From NCBI GenBank assembly GCA_020722815.1, contig DYKB01000008.1:50428-114427 (forward strand): a DNA stretch of 64,000 nucleotides, written 5' to 3'. Positions 44,526-54,800 of this stretch are shown here, in pieces. The position numbers and the translations under genes are program-made. The stretch comes from Caldithrix sp. (lineage in GTDB: Bacteria > Zhuqueibacterota > Zhuqueibacteria > Thermofontimicrobiales > Sulfurfontimicrobiaceae). Below the pieces are notes generated by a model. The model was given only the letters and a program-made list of their open reading frames with translations, had not been told where the DNA came from and did not search any database. Numbering within the stretch: position 1 is the first letter of the stretch; the number at the start of each line of letters is the position of its first letter.

Positions 44526-47500
44526 TTATTTAATGAGTGTCATTTTACAGGTAAAGATATGGTTTTCAGCCTGGAAGCGATAGTAATAAATTCCACTGGC
44601 TACCAATTGGCCATTGATATCGGTTCCATCCCATTGGACCTGATGGATACCGGCATCATATTTTCCCGTAACAATTTCATTGACAATTCGACCCGTAATA
44701 TCAAATACGGTCAGTTTCACATCAGCCGCGTTGGGCAGACTGAAGGTAATCGTTGTACTTGGATTGAACGGATTTGGATAGTTTTGGGATAAATCAAAAT
44801 GCGTGGGTAAGGAAACCACGGGTTCGCTTTCCACCGCAGTCCCACCAAATTCAGCCGCTTTGACCCAGAAAGTCAGTTCCTGCGCCCAGGCGTGGGCATC
44901 GGGCAGGCTCTTCCAACTTCCATCGACATCCCGATCTTGTTTCCAGCCGAAATCAAGTTTTTCACCGCCGGCATAGCCTTTGGGAACTTTATAGGTCGTC
45001 TGGTTCGGATGGGTAATTGAAAGATTGACTTCACGTCCTTCTTTTGGACTGACAAAACCCAAAACAAAACCATACGCACTATCACCCTGTAATGGCGTTA
45101 AAGTAATAGCCCCTTTATCCGCGTCGGTCGGCAGATGGAAAGTCAGGAAGCGGTGTTCGGTTGTATCCAGTTCAGAAGGCAAGTTACCATAGTAGGTAGC
45201 AATTGTTTCCACATAGCTGGCGGATTGATGTTTGTCGGAACATTTCACCAGTTTTAAGAAAACGCCATCACCTTCGGCCAGATCGAGTTTGGTTGGCGTA
45301 TTGGCCCAGCCGCCTTTGAAGAGTTCAACCGTAATTTCACCAATTTTAGTAGCAGTTGGAATGGTAAATGAAGTACCCAGATCGCGGCCATTTCCTTTTA
45401 CCCATTTCCAATCACGACGTTCAGAAACGCCCGCATAAAATGCAAACAATTTTGCATCGGTTGTATCCGGTGCAGTTCCGCCAGAAGTCGTGGTAAAAAT
45501 GCCATCAAATGCCATGTCCATATAAACAACACCACCCATCATAGTCTTGCCACCAAAATCATCATGCCAGAATAACACAAGGTCTTTGGGATTCACATCC
45601 GTGTTATACATTTTCCCTAATACCTTGATCCGTTTTTCCGGGTCACGGGGAGTTGGGGCTTTGAAGGTGTAAGGTGCATTATTACATTCACTCCATTCGG
45701 TTCCTGTAAAAGTCTTCAGCCCTTTGCTGAACATTGGCGAACTGGCTGCATAAAGTAATCCACCAGATGGCGACATTATTTTGTAGCCCGTCACATTGAG
45801 ACCATCAAATCCACGTAAGGTAATTGTTCCGGTTTTCGTATTCACTTCTGCAACTAAACCATGATTGGGTAGGACAGCGCCCGGTTTGTCGTAATGATAA
45901 CGAACAACATCTTTACGCTCGCCTTTGCCCCAATTTGCCTTTAATACATCATAATCCGTGGCATCCACAACGCCATCATTATTGGCATCACCATGCATTA
46001 AGGTTTTGGGATAAATAATCTTGTCCCGTCCAACGACGACTGTATCCGGTTTGCCCCAGCCAGTTGCCATACGGAAGAAATCTTCAATACCGACATAATA
46101 ATCCAGCGTGAAATCGGCCTTATTAGTTACGCCAACACCTAAATGCAGTAAACCCAGTTGGGCATCTTGATTACTGACACCATCCCGCATGACTTTTATA
46201 TTTGCGTCAGTGGGACGGACCATCATAATTTCGAGATGATCAATAAGTGCTTCGCCGTTTACGGCCATTGATTTATTATACATCGCTTCAAAAGCAGGTG
46301 CTTCATGAGTCCAGGCTTCCACATTGGTTTTATCACCAAGAGTATCCATGACATTTCGGAAAATTATTAAATTTTCCCAGGTTCGCGATAGCGTGGAATC
46401 ATGTGAAAATGGGAAATTTCCATAAGAAAGTGGCCCGGGTAATTGATAGGCGGGTGCGCCAATCGGATATTGCTCACCATTTACAGAAGGATGAACCTGC
46501 CGATTGTAGCCGTTTTTGCCTTTATTGTTGTAATTGAATTTTAAGGCAACAACACCGTCACCACTGGCACCGGGTCCCATCACGCGGGGATTGATATTAT
46601 AATATTCAGTACTGCTGCCAGCAATATCTGAGAAATGATGCGCTTTGAACACCACCACTTCATTTTCCAGATTGATTTTATATGGCTGAAATTCGCCCGC
46701 ATCGATAGTGCCATTCATGTTTCGGTCGTCCCAATCACCCCACATCGGAACATGTACCCAGTAGTCCCCACCGGCCATCAACCGGCGTGCAAACACATAA
46801 GGTACTGGTCGTTTATTGGGTGTCAGGAATCCATATTCGCCCCATTCCTTGCCCGGGATATGCCAATTCATGGGATCGTTTAACGTTCCGTCAGTAAAAT
46901 TTTCGTCGAGCAATACGTTAATTCCCTCTTTTGGCATCCGAATTGGATAAGTGGTGGCATAAACCACATCCGGTGCTGGCCAAACTCCCTGGTCATCATA
47001 ACCCGCGACCATAATATGATAAGTCGTATTGGGTAATAATTTGCCCACCAATGTGGTGTCCGCAACGACGGTATCGGCTTTATTGGCAACGGTTAATGTA
47101 TCCCAGGCCACTTTATCCGTGGATGTAAGAATCTTGAAGCCGATATTCCGATCAGAATGGTCCTGCCAGGTTACCATAATTTGATTAATCGAAAAACGAC
47201 TGGCTTTGATCATTCGGGCGGCTTTATTGGTCATCCCTTTGATAACATCTGATGTTGCCGAAGGAGCACCCGTCATATTAGCTGAAACAGTGAAATGATA
47301 TTCGGTAGAAGGTGATAAATCACGGATCGTGTCGGTTTTGACATCAACGCCGAAAGTCCCATGGAGCGTAAAATTCACGCCATCGGGAGACCAGGCAACG
47401 GTATAGCTTTCGTCGACATTTGATCGACCAACCCAGGATAAAGCGATTTCGTGCGTTTCAGAATAGCTGATTGTAACGACGGGGGGGCGTGGTACATTGA

Positions 47501-47954
47501 GCGCACCGAAAACGCGGAACTCGCTACAACCGACTTCTTGACCCGTATAATTACTGGCGCCGGAAACGGTGACTTTGATAAATTTGGCATCCACCGGGGC
47601 AAAGAGATCATAAATTCGAGGCCCCTTATCTGTATTGGCTGTCCGATCAACGACTTTTGTCCAATTGGCACTGTCGGTGGAGACTTCAATCGTATAATAA
47701 TAAGCCCGATTGCTGACAGTTAGAAAGTCGGTTAATTCAATTTTGTTCACACTACCCAGATTGATGATAAATGTTGCGGGCCAGGGTTTTACGGTCCACT
47801 TCGTATTGTCATCACCATCAATCAGATTGCCGGGATTGGTACCGCCACTTACCCAGACTTTTTGACCTAACGCCAGGTTGTTATCCTGTGCCATGATAAG
47901 GCCATTCAATAGAACAAATAGTGAAATAAAAAATACAAACGCTTTCTTTCTCAT
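44526..47954 (-). CDS. Large multi-domain surface protein: discoidin, FN3, dockerin-like, T9SS tail
   Basis: 1142 residues. After a signal peptide (1-22) comes an F5/8 type C (discoidin) domain at ~25-150 (NLIDGDDNTKWT, FIKVTVSGAS, SEFRVFG) and two fibronectin type III domains (~155-240 and ~245-336). A long unrecognised part follows (345-640), then HGDANNDGVVDATDYDVLKA (654-673), a single calcium-loop motif like half a dockerin. A beta-rich region leads to the sorting domain (NYPNPFNPSTTITFSLP, GIYYYRFQAEN, CKMTLIK). It looks like a glycan-binding scaffold or adhesin. Dockerin use in cellulosomes needs two such loops, so cohesin binding is doubtful. GAGGAG precedes the ATG. Confidence 0.85.
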   Translation of the reverse strand: MRKKAFVFFISLFVLLNGLIMAQDNNLALGQKVWVSGGTNPGNLIDGDDNTKWTVKPWPATFIINLGSVNKIELTDFLTVSNRAYYYTIEVSTDSANWTKVVDRTANTDKGPRIYDLFAPVDAKFIKVTVSGASNYTGQEVGCSEFRVFGALNVPRPPVVTISYSETHEIALSWVGRSNVDESYTVAWSPDGVNFTLHGTFGVDVKTDTIRDLSPSTEYHFTVSANMTGAPSATSDVIKGMTNKAARMIKASRFSINQIMVTWQDHSDRNIGFKILTSTDKVAWDTLTVANKADTVVADTTLVGKLLPNTTYHIMVAGYDDQGVWPAPDVVYATTYPIRMPKEGINVLLDENFTDGTLNDPMNWHIPGKEWGEYGFLTPNKRPVPYVFARRLMAGGDYWVHVPMWGDWDDRNMNGTIDAGEFQPYKINLENEVVVFKAHHFSDIAGSSTEYYNINPRVMGPGASGDGVVALKFNYNNKGKNGYNRQVHPSVNGEQYPIGAPAYQLPGPLSYGNFPFSHDSTLSRTWENLIIFRNVMDTLGDKTNVEAWTHEAPAFEAMYNKSMAVNGEALIDHLEIMMVRPTDANIKVMRDGVSNQDAQLGLLHLGVGVTNKADFTLDYYVGIEDFFRMATGWGKPDTVVVGRDKIIYPKTLMHGDANNDGVVDATDYDVLKANWGKGERKDVVRYHYDKPGAVLPNHGLVAEVNTKTGTITLRGFDGLNVTGYKIMSPSGGLLYAASSPMFSKGLKTFTGTEWSECNNAPYTFKAPTPRDPEKRIKVLGKMYNTDVNPKDLVLFWHDDFGGKTMMGGVVYMDMAFDGIFTTTSGGTAPDTTDAKLFAFYAGVSERRDWKWVKGNGRDLGTSFTIPTATKIGEITVELFKGGWANTPTKLDLAEGDGVFLKLVKCSDKHQSASYVETIATYYGNLPSELDTTEHRFLTFHLPTDADKGAITLTPLQGDSAYGFVLGFVSPKEGREVNLSITHPNQTTYKVPKGYAGGEKLDFGWKQDRDVDGSWKSLPDAHAWAQELTFWVKAAEFGGTAVESEPVVSLPTHFDLSQNYPNPFNPSTTITFSLPNAADVKLTVFDITGRIVNEIVTGKYDAGIHQVQWDGTDINGQLVASGIYYYRFQAENHIFTCKMTLIK

Positions 47955-48100
47955 TTGCTACTCTCCTCTTTGTTAGTTTGAGATGAAAAGTAAATTAAAA
48001 TTTGAGATAGATGTTTTTAATGATTTAGGAATTAAATAAGCTTGGATAAATTTCATCGCCCCTTTCAATTTTTCATGTTTTCAAACAGGTTTTTAATAAA

Positions 48101-48554
48101 TTATACTAAAGCCAGCGTGATTTTCGGTTTTTCTTGCCCTCACCCCAACCCTCTCCCAAAGGGCTAATCTTGACCCATATCTCGTTACTGGACACGGGAG
48201 ATGGCGAAAAATAATCAATTCCCCTTCCCTGTTTTTTTAGGGAAGGGGCCAGGGGCTGGGTAAAAAAGGATGCTGATAAAACAACGAAATATTTTTTTTA
48301 ATAAGGTTTCTTTTTGACAAAAATAAAAGTTTAATTTTATTCTTATCAACACCATTTTCTAACCCATCCCCCTACCCCTTCCCTCAAATCAGGGAAGGGG
48401 ACTGGCCACCTCCTCGTGTCCAGTAAAAGATGTGGGACACGCTCAGCCCAAAGGGAGAAGGCGTCGCTATTCCCTCTCCCCCTGGGAGAGGGTTAGGGTG
48501 AGGGCTTTAGGATAGCCATAATAATATCCGAAAACCATTTCGGCTTGAGTATAT
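48101..48554. repeat. Composite palindromic element, family A copy 3, core inverted
   Basis: Left end TTATACTAAAGCC with TGATTTTCGG (48101-48127); right end GGCTTGAGTATA (48542-48553) preceded by CCGAAAACCATTTC, the inverse of the family A left end. Intermediate arms match the family B element at 42943 in the same orientation (TTGACCCA, CGTTACTGGACACGG; CGTGTCCAGTA, GATGTGGGAC), but the core 48221-48400 is the reverse complement of 43047-43222. The gap 47955-48573 holds no gene. The element ends 20 bp before the 3' end of the PorV-like gene. Confidence 0.75.
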
Positions 48555-48573
48555 AAGATAAACTTATTGATTG

Positions 48574-49560
48574 TTAGAAATTTATATTCGCCGAAAAACG
48601 ATTGACTGAACCAAGAAATGGTCCAAAATCAGCAAAGGAGTAATTGAAGTTGATGCCGGTATAACGTACCCCAATACCCAGGCTGATTCCTTCTTCATCA
48701 TAATTGCTTTTATATCCACCTCTGAGAGAAACGATATCTTTAAACCAGTATTCCAGACCAAAATGAAATCGTTCGGAGTAATCAATTGGATTGCAGGCCG
48801 CGAAATGAAAATTAAGCCGGTGCATATTACTTTCCATATTGATAAAAGAGAGTAAATCCGCCTGGGCGCCAATCTGGAAAGTTAACGGTAATTGAAAAGT
48901 CTCTTCGACATATTTCATATTCGGTGCGAAATGCTGGATACTCATGCCAATTTTGAGCCCTTTCCAGCGAATATCGTACAAAGTTCCCACATCAATGGCG
49001 AAGATATTCGATTTTTTGGCAATCAGATCCTGCGCACAATATTTTGCGGTAAGGGCCACGCCAAATCTATCGGTAAATCTTCGACCATAAGTCAGGCCCA
49101 CAACATATTCCTGAATGCCCAAATTGCCGGTATCGCGATAGCCGAGTGGATTGGTAATATCAATTGCTGTTCCTTCAACTGAATTGTAGTCCATCATCGC
49201 GGCACTAATGGCAAAATGACCAATTTTATTTAATTCAAATCCGGCCGCGATGGCTGTTTTTTGGATATCGGCAAACCAGGTGGTATAGCCGGTAAAAATC
49301 GAATATCCCTTAATGGAAGTAATTCCGGCTGGATTAAAAAATACAGTTGAGGCATCGCCTTCAAGAGTAACGCCGGCCTCACCAAATCCCGTGGCACGGG
49401 CATCAACCCCAATTTTTAGAAAAGTGTAACCAGCCTGGGCGACTTTTTTAAGCTTCGGTGCATCGGGAAATTTTTCAATAACGTCGCCGGTTTGCGCCTG
49501 AATTGACGTAACGATAAGCGCAATCAAGATGTATGTTATCAGAAAAATTAATTTTTTCAT
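48574..49560 (-). CDS. PorV/PorQ-family outer-membrane beta-barrel protein (T9SS component)
   Basis: 328 residues with a signal peptide (LIFLITYILIALIVTSIQAQ). FLKIGVDARATGFGEAGVTL then DASTVFFNPAGI is the hallmark start of PorV/PorQ-type barrels, where ancestral GxRAxGMGxAxV and WNPAGL blocks lie. The rest is alternating beta strands (VALTAKYCAQDLIAK, FHFGLEYWFKDIVSLRGGY) and ends in an aromatic strand, FSANINF. In the FCB group PorV shuttles cargo with sorting domains to the attachment complex. A local copy beside ten cargo genes suggests a dedicated export or anchoring partner, though a generic FadL-like barrel is possible. AAGGGAAACG precedes the ATG. Confidence 0.82.
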   Translation of the reverse strand: MKKLIFLITYILIALIVTSIQAQTGDVIEKFPDAPKLKKVAQAGYTFLKIGVDARATGFGEAGVTLEGDASTVFFNPAGITSIKGYSIFTGYTTWFADIQKTAIAAGFELNKIGHFAISAAMMDYNSVEGTAIDITNPLGYRDTGNLGIQEYVVGLTYGRRFTDRFGVALTAKYCAQDLIAKKSNIFAIDVGTLYDIRWKGLKIGMSIQHFAPNMKYVEETFQLPLTFQIGAQADLLSFINMESNMHRLNFHFAACNPIDYSERFHFGLEYWFKDIVSLRGGYKSNYDEEGISLGIGVRYTGINFNYSFADFGPFLGSVNRFSANINF

Positions 49561-49593
49561 TGTCGTTTCCCTTTATTTAAATTTTATTTTATT

Positions 49594-49746
49594 ACCGTAC
49601 ACTTTTTTATAAATCATCGTTTTACCACCCTGGTGACCCTCACGCCAACCATCTCCCAAAGGGAGAAGGCGTAGCTATTCCCTCTCCCCTTTGGGGAGAG
49701 GCTTAGGATGAGGGGTCAGATTTGGTGATTTTAAAAAGTGTACGGT
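49594..49746. repeat. Palindromic element, family B copy 2
   Basis: CCGTACACTTTTT (49595-49607) and AAAAAGTGTACGG (49733-49745) are perfect inverted ends of a ~153-bp element. Inner arms CCTCACGCC... and ...GGATGAGG flank CCTCTCCCCTTTGGGGAGAGG (49681-49701), itself palindromic. It lacks the 180-bp core seen in the family B element at 42943. Confidence 0.75.
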
Positions 49747-49829
49747 GGCTAAAATTTGATTTAGCTGGATCGCTTTGTCATATCATTTTTAAAATTCACC
49801 AGAAAGCAAATATGAGTTCAGCATTCGAA

Positions 49830-51833
49830 CTAACGAATCACAATAAATTTGCCCGTTTTTTCACCATGACCATCAAGGCTCTTCACCTGATAAACGTAAA
49901 CACCACTGGCAATATATTGATTATTATCCGAAATCGTTAAATAACGACGGCCTTTTTTCAGATTGCTATAATCCAGGCCATCATTTCCACCGGTATTCAC
50001 ATCATGCACCAGGAAGCGCACCAGATCGCCGGTAAGGGTATAAATGCGAATTTCGGTTCTACCCGGCGGCAAGCCGGCAATCATGATTTTATCGCGTTCA
50101 CCGGTATAATTTTCCACCGCATTTTTATCATAAACAAAGGGATTGGGAACCACACGGACATCCTTCATGGATTCACCTTTGGCAAGGCCCGGGTAAATTG
50201 CCAGGCGATTGGTTCGGCAAAGATATTGACTGCTTTCATTTCCATTCATATCGACAGCCGTTAAATTAAAATAATGGGCAAAACCCGGTTTGGGATTCCG
50301 ATAGACGTATTGATATTGCGTCGGGCCAGGATTATGCGGGGTCGTTGCCAGTAATTCATATTGGGCATCCCGGCTGCCAATGGCGTAATAAATGTTATAT
50401 TTACTGATATTTGTCGAATTCGCTGGTTCAAGCCAGGTTAATGCCAGATAGTTGCTGTCGGTATTGATTATTTCCAGTTTTTGAGGTGGTTGCGGATTCC
50501 AGCCTTCCGGAAGCTTTAAATTGTTTTCCCATAACGTTTTGGCTTTATGATAGCAGGCAATTAATGAATCCTTGCCCGTTCTGAGGAGTTTATTTTTTTC
50601 CTGATCATTAAAAGCACCCTGACCATTTTGCCACCAGTTCAACCATTCGGCGCCTTTTTCCCGTGCTAACTGAGATGAAATTCCTTTGGCAGCCCGGACA
50701 AAAACAAGATTAACCGTATCACCGATGGCAAAACCATCCCATGGACCGAAAGTTGACAGGCATCGTTGACTTCCAATGTAAATATCGGCAGCATCCGGAT
50801 TTTGATCAGCAACAAAGAATTCGCTATGATAACCATTTCGATACACGTTATAGCGATCCTCCCGCGCCTGCGTTTCACCATGAAAGAGCCAGTAATATTC
50901 ATCCCACCGGGTCATTTTTAATTTCGTCAGATCATTTGTCCGGTCTTTGGCACTTTTATCGAGGTGAATGATTCCTTCGCCAACATACATTGGCGACATC
51001 AACTCGCCGGTTTCCGGTTTCGGGTCGCCTTCATTATTCACGGTTTTACCAAACCAGCGGTCATTTAGATCCGGACCGACAGATACATGCAGTAACTGCG
51101 GACGTGTTGGATCGATGATGCCGGGTTGCGCCGGGTCATCGCCTTCAAAAGCCCAGATTTCGGTTGAACTATAGATATCGCTGCGATCACTTTTAGTATG
51201 GTTCCGATCACACATCTCATCATGACTGCCATCGCCTGGCTTAAAAGTGTTGATTTCGAATAAATAGAAGTTGGCAAAGCTGTTATCCGGTAATTCTTTG
51301 GTTTTGGGATCGGCATCGGTATTACCGGTGTTAATCCATTGCTGATGAACCAGTACAAAATCCTGGTAGTTGGGATGACTCCAGGCATAGACGCGCTGGC
51401 GCAAGCTGATGCCAAGATAGGTTGTTGCCAATGTTTCAATAACCTGATCGGCTGGCAATTTGGCATCGACTGCATCATAGACATCCGGGTCAGTAATATC
51501 CTGGCCCGCAACTAAAATAGTCGGATATTTATATTTAACAGTTTTTTTATTATAAACTGTCATCCAGGCACCAACTTCAACATCGCCAGGAACCGCATAG
51601 CCATTTAGATTACCACCTGTTTTATTCCAGTTTTCGATTAAAATGTCATATTGATTATTTCCACCATTTGCGGCGTAGCGGAAATCACGGGGCCAATCAA
51701 ATCCACTCAGGCCACCAGTGCTCCCGACATCGATACCAAATCGACTGCAGGTGGTACTTCGTGACTGACTGAATAAACTTGTTGTAAAAACAACAAGCAC
51801 GAGCATCACTAATTTATAGAAAAATTTAAGCAT
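49830..51833 (-). CDS. Surface protein with fibronectin type III-like region and variant sorting tail
   Basis: 667 residues with signal peptide (LVMLVLVVFTTSLFSQS). Residues ~30-440 are unrecognised (GFDWPRDFRYAANGGNN, EVGAWMTVYNKKTVKY, FVLVHQQWINTGNTD). Residues ~455-560 resemble an FN3 domain (PPQKLEIINTDSNYLALTW, YNIYYAIGS). The tail departs from the canonical domain: VRVVPNPFVYDKN, EIRIYTLTGDLVRFLVHD, ASGVYVYQVKS and GKFIVIR. Proteins of this build recur next to TonB receptors and PorV-like proteins in related lineages. It may serve the receptor as a surface glycan-binding partner, replacing SusD; that is inference. AAGGAG precedes the ATG. Confidence 0.72.
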   Translation of the reverse strand: MLKFFYKLVMLVLVVFTTSLFSQSRSTTCSRFGIDVGSTGGLSGFDWPRDFRYAANGGNNQYDILIENWNKTGGNLNGYAVPGDVEVGAWMTVYNKKTVKYKYPTILVAGQDITDPDVYDAVDAKLPADQVIETLATTYLGISLRQRVYAWSHPNYQDFVLVHQQWINTGNTDADPKTKELPDNSFANFYLFEINTFKPGDGSHDEMCDRNHTKSDRSDIYSSTEIWAFEGDDPAQPGIIDPTRPQLLHVSVGPDLNDRWFGKTVNNEGDPKPETGELMSPMYVGEGIIHLDKSAKDRTNDLTKLKMTRWDEYYWLFHGETQAREDRYNVYRNGYHSEFFVADQNPDAADIYIGSQRCLSTFGPWDGFAIGDTVNLVFVRAAKGISSQLAREKGAEWLNWWQNGQGAFNDQEKNKLLRTGKDSLIACYHKAKTLWENNLKLPEGWNPQPPQKLEIINTDSNYLALTWLEPANSTNISKYNIYYAIGSRDAQYELLATTPHNPGPTQYQYVYRNPKPGFAHYFNLTAVDMNGNESSQYLCRTNRLAIYPGLAKGESMKDVRVVPNPFVYDKNAVENYTGERDKIMIAGLPPGRTEIRIYTLTGDLVRFLVHDVNTGGNDGLDYSNLKKGRRYLTISDNNQYIASGVYVYQVKSLDGHGEKTGKFIVIR

Positions 51834-51878
51834 TGTTTTTCTCCTTTGATTTTTAGCTTAAATCTGAATCGATTTAAA

Positions 51879-54800
51879 TTAAAATTCGAGCTGAAATCCA
51901 TAAATAAATGTTCGCGGCATCTGAAAAATGGCATAATAGGGCGTTGCGCGCATTAAAATCTCTTCCAGTTCATCGTTATAATAGCCGGGTTCATATTTTC
52001 CTTTGGCTTCCAGGTAATCCATATAATCATCCATATTGAAACCCGGATTGCGAACACCACTAAACGCCTGCCGAAAAAGCTGCTTGGTACCTAATAAGTT
52101 ACGGACATTGAGATAGGCGGTTAAGGTCAACTTTCCAATATTAAAACCTTTATAAAGTTGAAGATCGACGCCGTTGTGATATGGCTTCCACTGGACATTC
52201 TGCTCTTCTTCCGGGAATTTATTACTCCAGCTATTACGCTTATAGGTAAACCACTCTCCCGCTTCCCAGCGAAAAAAAGTATGAACCTGAAGGTTGGACA
52301 ATAGATTATTCAGAATTGAGCTACCCAGATGCACTTGTGGGGTGGTTAACATGAGCCAGGCACGAAAAATCGGTCGTGGCTTTGGCTGTGAAGCGTCCGG
52401 ATCCTGAAGTTGATTGTCCTGGAATGGATCCTGATAAATATCCCTGAAGCCATAGTACCCTTGTCGGGTGAGCATATAATTATAATTCAAACGGGTTTTG
52501 AAATAGCGGAGAAAACCGCCATTGACTTCAAATTCAACACCGCGAATGTCGCGATATTGATTATTTTCCCAGCGGGTATAGGCATCCGTATCGCCGCTTA
52601 AATAAGTTCCGGCAATTGGGTGATAGCTAACCCCCCCAATTTCATTATAAACATCTTTATAATAGCCGGTGACCCGATAGGTAAATAAATCAGCAATATT
52701 ATGTTCGACACCAAATTCATAATTAATATTTTTCCGAAACTCGAGATTCGGATTATTCATCTCCAGCAGTGGCCAGAACGGATTGATGCGTCTTAATAAA
52801 AGAAAGTTCTGACCGGGCTTTTGATAAAAATAGCCATAGTTAAAAAAGATTTTGGCATCTTCACTAATGGGATGGGCGATACCAATTCGCGGCGCGAGCG
52901 CGAAATGAAGTGGACCAGCTTCATGGGGCGCAAAATCCATACTGTCGTAGGCAACACTATAAAACGTACCCGCAATCGGCTTTCCGTTTTCATCAAATTG
53001 TGCGCTGGAACCATAGTAATAATTCCACGGCTCGGTAAAATATGGTGAATTGGCCTTGAAAAAATCACCTCGAAGGCCAATATTCATGATCATGCCTTCG
53101 AATTCGATCTTATCCTGCACATATAAACCGCCTTCGAGGTAGCTGTAGCTGCCATGCTCTGAAGATGGTTTCCAGCTTTGTCGTCCCCAGGTTTGAATAA
53201 AGCCATCCCGGTTACCCGCGTGCATGTGCATTAAATTATATGAGAATTGAACACCGGCTTTAATCTGGTGGGTTTGATTGAGCTGACTGGTTATATCGCT
53301 TTTTAAACTATATTCCTCATACCAGCTATCATCCTGATTTTCATCCTGGTACCCGAAGTGGAAGGAACCCATTTCCGGCGCCACGTTCCAGACAGGATAT
53401 TCGATTCCGGTTGCGGGATCCGTCCATTTTCCCTCGGGAATCGCTCCGCCAGAGAAGGTTCGATATCTTCCATAAGGGGCCTCACTGAGAAAGACTGGGG
53501 TTGAATCTTTTTGGGTATAGAAAGTGTAGGCCGGTGTATTGGTATCGCGTAAGGGCATTTCCCAGCGTAAGCCATAGCTATTGCGATTGTACTGGGTGTT
53601 AATTTCCCAGAATGTTTCGGGACTCATCACGTGCGTAAAACGCAGGCCATTTGAAGCATACCATTTATAATAGGCCGTTTGTCGACTGCCCCAGTTAAAC
53701 ATATTTTTACCAGCCGAATTCCGCAATACCGACGATTCGGAATTCATGGTATTTCGTGGATCAAGATTAGCTTCATAGTTGCCGAAAGCGACGGATTGCA
53801 TGGCTCCATAATTGCCATAGTAGCGGATGTTCATAGATGGGGTAATATCATACCGCAATTTGAGCTTTGCGACATAGTCGATATAATTATCTTTGAAAAC
53901 TTTAGTCGGAAAGGCTTGCTGATCATAATAGCCATCAAGATGGAAGCTTAATTTATGACCTGTGAACGGAACTGGTCCGCCCACTGAAACTTCCATGTAA
54001 TGATCAGAAAAATCGTATTCCCAGGGGCGCAAAAACCAGTTTTCGGCTTCCAGTAAATCTTCCGGAGAAAGGCTGGTTTTAGGAACCCCTTTAAAATCCT
54101 TGATTCGGCGATTCGCCATTAATTCCCGATAAAATGTATTCCAACCTTTGAAATCGGGTGTTCCATCATAATTGGCATCAACGTTTTCACCAAGTTCATT
54201 GGTGTAAACCGGAATTGTTTCACCGCGCCAATTGGTCCGGGTGGTGTTTGTAAAATTATCCCATTTCGTATAAGTTTGGTCGCCACTGATAAAAATCGTA
54301 TTCCCTTCATTATTGACTGTCCGGTAACCTGAATAGGTGGCGCCCCCAACGGTCATCTGGCCAGGTTCCCGTAATTCCATGAAGGTGAATTTACCCTTTT
54401 CCCACCAATTCGCCCGACTGTGGACATTGGGCCCCACATGCCGAACACCTGGTGGCCGAAAATGATATTCCAGCATGCCATGATATTTGTCCCCCCCTTC
54501 TTTGGTCACAATATTGATGACGCCAGAACGTACCTGACCATACTCGGGACTGAAACCGCCGGTCAAAATCTGGATTTCCTTAATCGAAGCACGGGAAATT
54601 TTAAAGATTGGCGTTCCATGTCTTTTATCTTGTGAGGCAAAATCATCGATAATCAAACCAACTTCATCCGCAAAGGAACCGCGGATGATAATATTACCAG
54701 TATCTTCATTCCGGTCAATTGATGCCGCCATGTCGATAGTGGCGCGAATATCCGTGCCAGTGGGCGCTGAGGTGACTTCTTCCGCAATCAGGGCGGATTG

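Noticed and set aside
44526..47954. Cellulosome scaffold or enzyme subunit
   Set aside because: Only one half-dockerin motif is seen and no cohesin is present in the window.
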